The notes below the pieces were generated by a model. The model did not search any database, was not told the origin of the DNA, and saw only the letters and a list, made by a program, of their open reading frames with translations. From Bacillota bacterium (GTDB lineage Bacteria; Bacillota; Clostridia; Christensenellales; SZUA-584), in assembly GCA_023390815.1 (NCBI GenBank), contig JAEWCC010000051.1:1-64000 (forward strand): DNA of 64,000 nt, in the 5' to 3' direction. Positions 61,323 through 64,000 of this stretch are shown here, in pieces. The position numbers and the translations under genes were made by a program. Every line of letters starts with the position of its first letter. Position 1 is the first letter of the stretch.

Positions 61323-62531
61323 TTACAGGCTGAACGCCTCCGCTACGGCACTGACCGCTTCGACGGCCCGAGCGGCGTCCACACAGAAACTGATCTTGGT
61401 CTCGGATGTGGTGATGATGTCTATCCCGATATTCCTGACGGCGAGTGCGCCGAACAGCTTGGATGCCACGCCGTACTGCCGCTGCATGCCCGCACCCTCT
61501 ACGGTCAGTTTGGACAGCGACGCCATCACGAGGATACGCGTTTCACCGGTTTCATATTTTTTCAGTATTTTGAGGCCGCTTTCAAGGTCTTCGCGCGGCA
61601 GTGAAAACGACAAACTGACACGTCCGTCCTGCGGCGAGGTCTGGCTGATGATGTCCACCTTGATGCCGCCTGCGGCGACATCCTCAAATACGCCCGCAAT
61701 GGCGGATGGTTCGGCAGGCATGCCCGACAGCGTGATCATCGCCTGACCATCATCCTTGTAGATGTTTGTGATGGCGATCTGCGATATCATGTCGTTCATG
61801 TTGTAGAACCCGGCCGGCTTGCCAGCGATGAAGCGTGCGGCGCGCAGCGCCCCGTATGCGAATATCTGACGCGACTGTGCGGTATGCCGAATTTCGAGCA
61901 CCTCGTCGGGGCCGATGAACAGTACGCTGTGTTCGCCCGGCAGCGTGCCGCCGCGTATTGCGTGGATGCCGATCTCACGTCCGCGTTTGGGACTGGTTTT
62001 GCCGCGCCCGCAGAGCAGCTCCTTGGGGTCGAGAAACGTTTCGTTGATCGCCTCGGCCAGCGCCAATGCGGTGCCGCTTGGCGCGTCTACCTTCTGGTTG
62101 TGGTGCTGCTCGATGATCTCGATGTCGAACGCTTCGCCAAAACATTCTGCGGCGCGTTTGCTCAGCTCCATCTGCACGTTGACACCCAGCGACATGTTGG
62201 CGGACATGAACACCGGTATGTATTCCGATGCCTCGGATATCTTCACTTTTTCCGCGTCTGAAAAACCCGTCGTCGCAATGATCAGCGCCATGCTGTGCTC
62301 GCGCGCGTAGCGGATATTATCGGCCAGCGCTTCCGGCCGGGAGAAATCGACAATCACGTCGGCCTGCTCACGGCACTCCTCGATCTGGACGTACACGGGA
62401 AACGGGTTTTGCCGGCTGTCCGGAAATTTATCTACGCCTGCAACGACGCGCACACCCTCTGTCTTGGAAGCCGCCTCGGCAAGCGTTTGCCCCATTTTCC
62501 CATTGGCGCCGCAAATCATGATATGGACCAT
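61323..62531 (-). CDS. dapB: 4-hydroxy-tetrahydrodipicolinate reductase with C-terminal ACT region
   Basis: A 402-residue protein. Residues 1-250 are a complete DapB: MICGANGKMGQTLAEAA binds NAD(P), TTGFSDAEK is near 85, EIIEQHHNQKVDAPSGTALALA has the catalytic HH and Lys, and GFYNMNDMI closes the domain. Residues about 255-402 are extra: ITLSGMPAEPSAIAGVFEDVAAGGIKVD-type and GIDIITTSETKISFCV segments look like the paired ACT domains of aspartate kinases. A typical DapB is about 250-270 residues. This suggests feedback control by lysine or threonine. GAGGT lies just upstream of the ATG. It is 28 bases after dapA. Confidence 0.88.
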   Translation of the reverse strand: MVHIMICGANGKMGQTLAEAASKTEGVRVVAGVDKFPDSRQNPFPVYVQIEECREQADVIVDFSRPEALADNIRYAREHSMALIIATTGFSDAEKVKISEASEYIPVFMSANMSLGVNVQMELSKRAAECFGEAFDIEIIEQHHNQKVDAPSGTALALAEAINETFLDPKELLCGRGKTSPKRGREIGIHAIRGGTLPGEHSVLFIGPDEVLEIRHTAQSRQIFAYGALRAARFIAGKPAGFYNMNDMISQIAITNIYKDDGQAMITLSGMPAEPSAIAGVFEDVAAGGIKVDIISQTSPQDGRVSLSFSLPREDLESGLKILKKYETGETRILVMASLSKLTVEGAGMQRQYGVASKLFGALAVRNIGIDIITTSETKISFCVDAARAVEAVSAVAEAFSL

Positions 62532-62559
62532 AAATACCTCTTTAACGTTTGTAAACCGC

Positions 62560-63441
62560 TCAGGCGATGTCAAACCCCAGCGTGATGAGCTCCTTTTTGA
62601 GCAGCGGCACCTTATCCGCGCTCATCTCGGTCAGCGGCAGACGGGGGAGGCCCGCGTCGATGCCGATCATATTGAGCGCCATCTTGATGGGGATGGGGTT
62701 CACTTCGCAGAATAGCACATTGACGAGCGCGTTGAGCTTCAGCTGCAGCTCGAGCGCTTTGCGCGTATCGCCGCCGACAAAGCTCTCCACCATGTCGTGC
62801 GTCATCTGCGGCAGCAGGTTGGATACCACCGAAATCACGCCGATTCCGCCCAGCGACAGCACGGGAACCACATGGTCGTCGTTGCCCGAATAGATGTCGA
62901 AACCGGGACTGAGCCGTGCGATCTCCGCGATCTGGTTGATGTTGCAGCTCGCTTCCTTGACCGCCACGATATTGTCGTGCTGCGCAAGTTCCTTCATTAC
63001 CGCGGGGGAGATGTTGATGCCCGTCCGGCTTGCAATGTTGTACACGATTACGGGCAGACCCGCCGCGTCAGCAATGGCATAGAAATGACGGATCAGCCCC
63101 TCGTCGGTGCATTTGTTGTAGTACGGTGAAACAGCGAGCAGCGCGTCTACGCCGAGGTCCGCCGCCTCCATCGAGGCCTGCACGGATGCCGCAGTGTTGT
63201 TGGTGCCGGTGCCCGCGATAACGGGTACGCGGCCCGCGGCCTGCTTCACGACGAACTCGAAGGCGCTGTTTTTTTCCTCGTGCGACATGGTAGAGGCTTC
63301 GCCTGTACTGCCGCACACGATCAACGCGTCGATGCCATTTTCGATTTGGTATTCTATCAGCGCTTCAAATGCCGCATAGTTGATGCCCGTGTCGGTAAAC
63401 GGCGTGACAAGAGCGGTACCGGCTCCTTTGAATATACTCAT
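62560..63441 (-). CDS. dapA: 4-hydroxy-tetrahydrodipicolinate synthase
   Basis: A 293-residue TIM-barrel aldolase. GTALVTPFTD opens it, CGSTGEASTMS is the pyruvate-binding loop, YYNKCTDEGL holds the catalytic Tyr, and VYNIASRTGINI and VAVKEAS (Schiff-base Lys) follow. It condenses pyruvate with aspartate semialdehyde. The ATG at 63441 has AGGAGCC upstream. It lies between asd and dapB. Confidence 0.96.
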   Translation of the reverse strand: MSIFKGAGTALVTPFTDTGINYAAFEALIEYQIENGIDALIVCGSTGEASTMSHEEKNSAFEFVVKQAAGRVPVIAGTGTNNTAASVQASMEAADLGVDALLAVSPYYNKCTDEGLIRHFYAIADAAGLPVIVYNIASRTGINISPAVMKELAQHDNIVAVKEASCNINQIAEIARLSPGFDIYSGNDDHVVPVLSLGGIGVISVVSNLLPQMTHDMVESFVGGDTRKALELQLKLNALVNVLFCEVNPIPIKMALNMIGIDAGLPRLPLTEMSADKVPLLKKELITLGFDIA

Positions 63442-63473
63442 CTCATGGCTCCTTTCCTGTTTGGCGACAGGTG

Positions 63474-64000
63474 TCACCGTTCGAAATACCCCTTAGCCGC
63501 CAGCAGCTCCGCAACGAGCACGCCGCCGCCCGCGGCGCCGCGCAGCGTGTTGTGGCTGAGGCAGACAAACTTATAGTCGAATATGGGGTCCTCGCGCAGG
63601 CGGCCCAGCGATACGGCCATGCCGCTGCCATTGTCGCGATCCAATTTGGTCTGCGGGCGAGAATCCTCCTCAAAGTATTGCAGGAAGGGATGCGGCGCGC
63701 TCGGCAGGTTGAGCTTCTGCGGCTCACCCTCAAACTCCTTCCAGCGCTTCAGTATTTCTTCTTTGGAAGGCTTGTTGGCAAACTTCACAAACGTGGCCGC
63801 CATATGTCCGTCGGTTACGGGAACACGGATGCACTGGCTCGTGATAACCGGTTTCTCAGTCATTTTGATCTGTCCGTTGTCGATCTTTCCCCAGATCTTG
63901 AGCGGTTCCTGTTCGCTCTTTTGTTCCTCGCCGCCGATATAGGGGATCACGTTGTCGATCATCTCGGGCCAGCGGTCGAATGTCTTGCCTGCGCCCGAAA
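63474..64000 (-). CDS. asd: Aspartate-semialdehyde dehydrogenase, N-terminus off the window
   Basis: The frame is open to the right edge; only the C-terminal 175 residues are seen. SGAGKTFDRWPEMIDNV, then CIRVPVTDGHMAATFVKF (substrate-binding Arg and His) and the LDRDNGSGMAVSLGRLRED segment identify it as the archaeal/fungal-type form of Asd. It reduces aspartyl phosphate to the semialdehyde, the substrate of the next gene, dapA (32 bases away). The stop is at 63474. Confidence 0.93.
   Translation of the reverse strand, partial: SGAGKTFDRWPEMIDNVIPYIGGEEQKSEQEPLKIWGKIDNGQIKMTEKPVITSQCIRVPVTDGHMAATFVKFANKPSKEEILKRWKEFEGEPQKLNLPSAPHPFLQYFEEDSRPQTKLDRDNGSGMAVSLGRLREDPIFDYKFVCLSHNTLRGAAGGGVLVAELLAAKGYFER

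Noticed and set aside
61237..61746. 169-codon plus-strand frame starting before the dapB end
   Set aside because: It is antisense to the ACT region of dapB and has no ribosome site.
1..64000. CRISPR arrays, insertion sequences, prophage genes
   Set aside because: No regular spaced repeats, transposase, integrase, or phage structural genes were seen on either strand.

Overview
The window looks like chromosome of a GC-rich member of the Bacillota, most likely class Clostridia. This rests on consensus sigma-A promoters, AGGAGG ribosome sites, a Gram-positive pur gene order (purE-C-F-M-N-H-D), a cobalamin riboswitch in front of an ECF S component, SipW/TasA-type secretion genes, and LTD/CotH and PadR/DUF2812 proteins. 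No transposase, integrase, phage gene or CRISPR array was found. Genus cannot be given from sequence alone.

Layout. 1-7350: a plus-strand operon with an M24 (creatinase-like) protein cut by the left edge, an ASRT-family small-molecule binding protein, a complete RbsABC-type ABC importer with two permeases, and an M81 metallopeptidase. 7557-10973: a large surface lipoprotein with four lamin-tail domains, a chitobiase-type domain and a CotH kinase domain. 11034-18366: a GntR regulator; an aminotransferase/class II aldolase operon divergent from a TetR gene with twin operators; an FGGY kinase; the first of four URO-D superfamily proteins. 18408-23626: a PcrA/UvrD helicase, a PadR-DUF2812 pair, and a macro-domain/vWA pair. 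23974-28840: a minus-strand locus that I consider the most novel item. It has two TasA-like SipW substrates (one with a carbohydrate-binding tail), a small third substrate, SipW itself, a degenerate ABC ATPase and an ABC-permease/signal-peptidase fusion whose peptidase residues are replaced.

29573-39982: a LacI-controlled deoxysugar operon (L-fucose isomerase, RhaS-like binding protein, RbsA-like ATPase with an altered second Walker B, two permeases, creatininase-family protein, URO-D protein, RhaM mutarotase, second ASRT protein). 40024-41565: cobalamin riboswitch with an alpha-ribazole salvage pair (CblT/CblS-like). 41826-42215: tRNA-Ser and a YjzC-like small protein. 42422-50866: a second LacI-controlled sugar operon (URO-D, DUF4432 epimerase, fucose-isomerase-family enzyme, Zn alcohol dehydrogenase, FGGY kinase, URO-D). 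51057-58322: de novo purine operon. 58515-61053: PQ-loop protein, MBL hydrolase, DEAD-box helicase. 61323-64000: minus-strand lysine/diaminopimelate genes asd-dapA-dapB, where DapB carries an extra C-terminal ACT region.

How the genes fit together. Two complete ABC importers and two isomerase/kinase/dehydrogenase sets point to a specialist in scavenging deoxy- or modified sugars. URO-D-family proteins recur beside these sets and show stepwise loss of the Zn/methyltransferase ligands. The B12-linked genes sit between the two sugar operons, so a corrinoid- or methyl-related step in sugar use is an attractive but unproven idea; no corrinoid carrier protein is encoded here.
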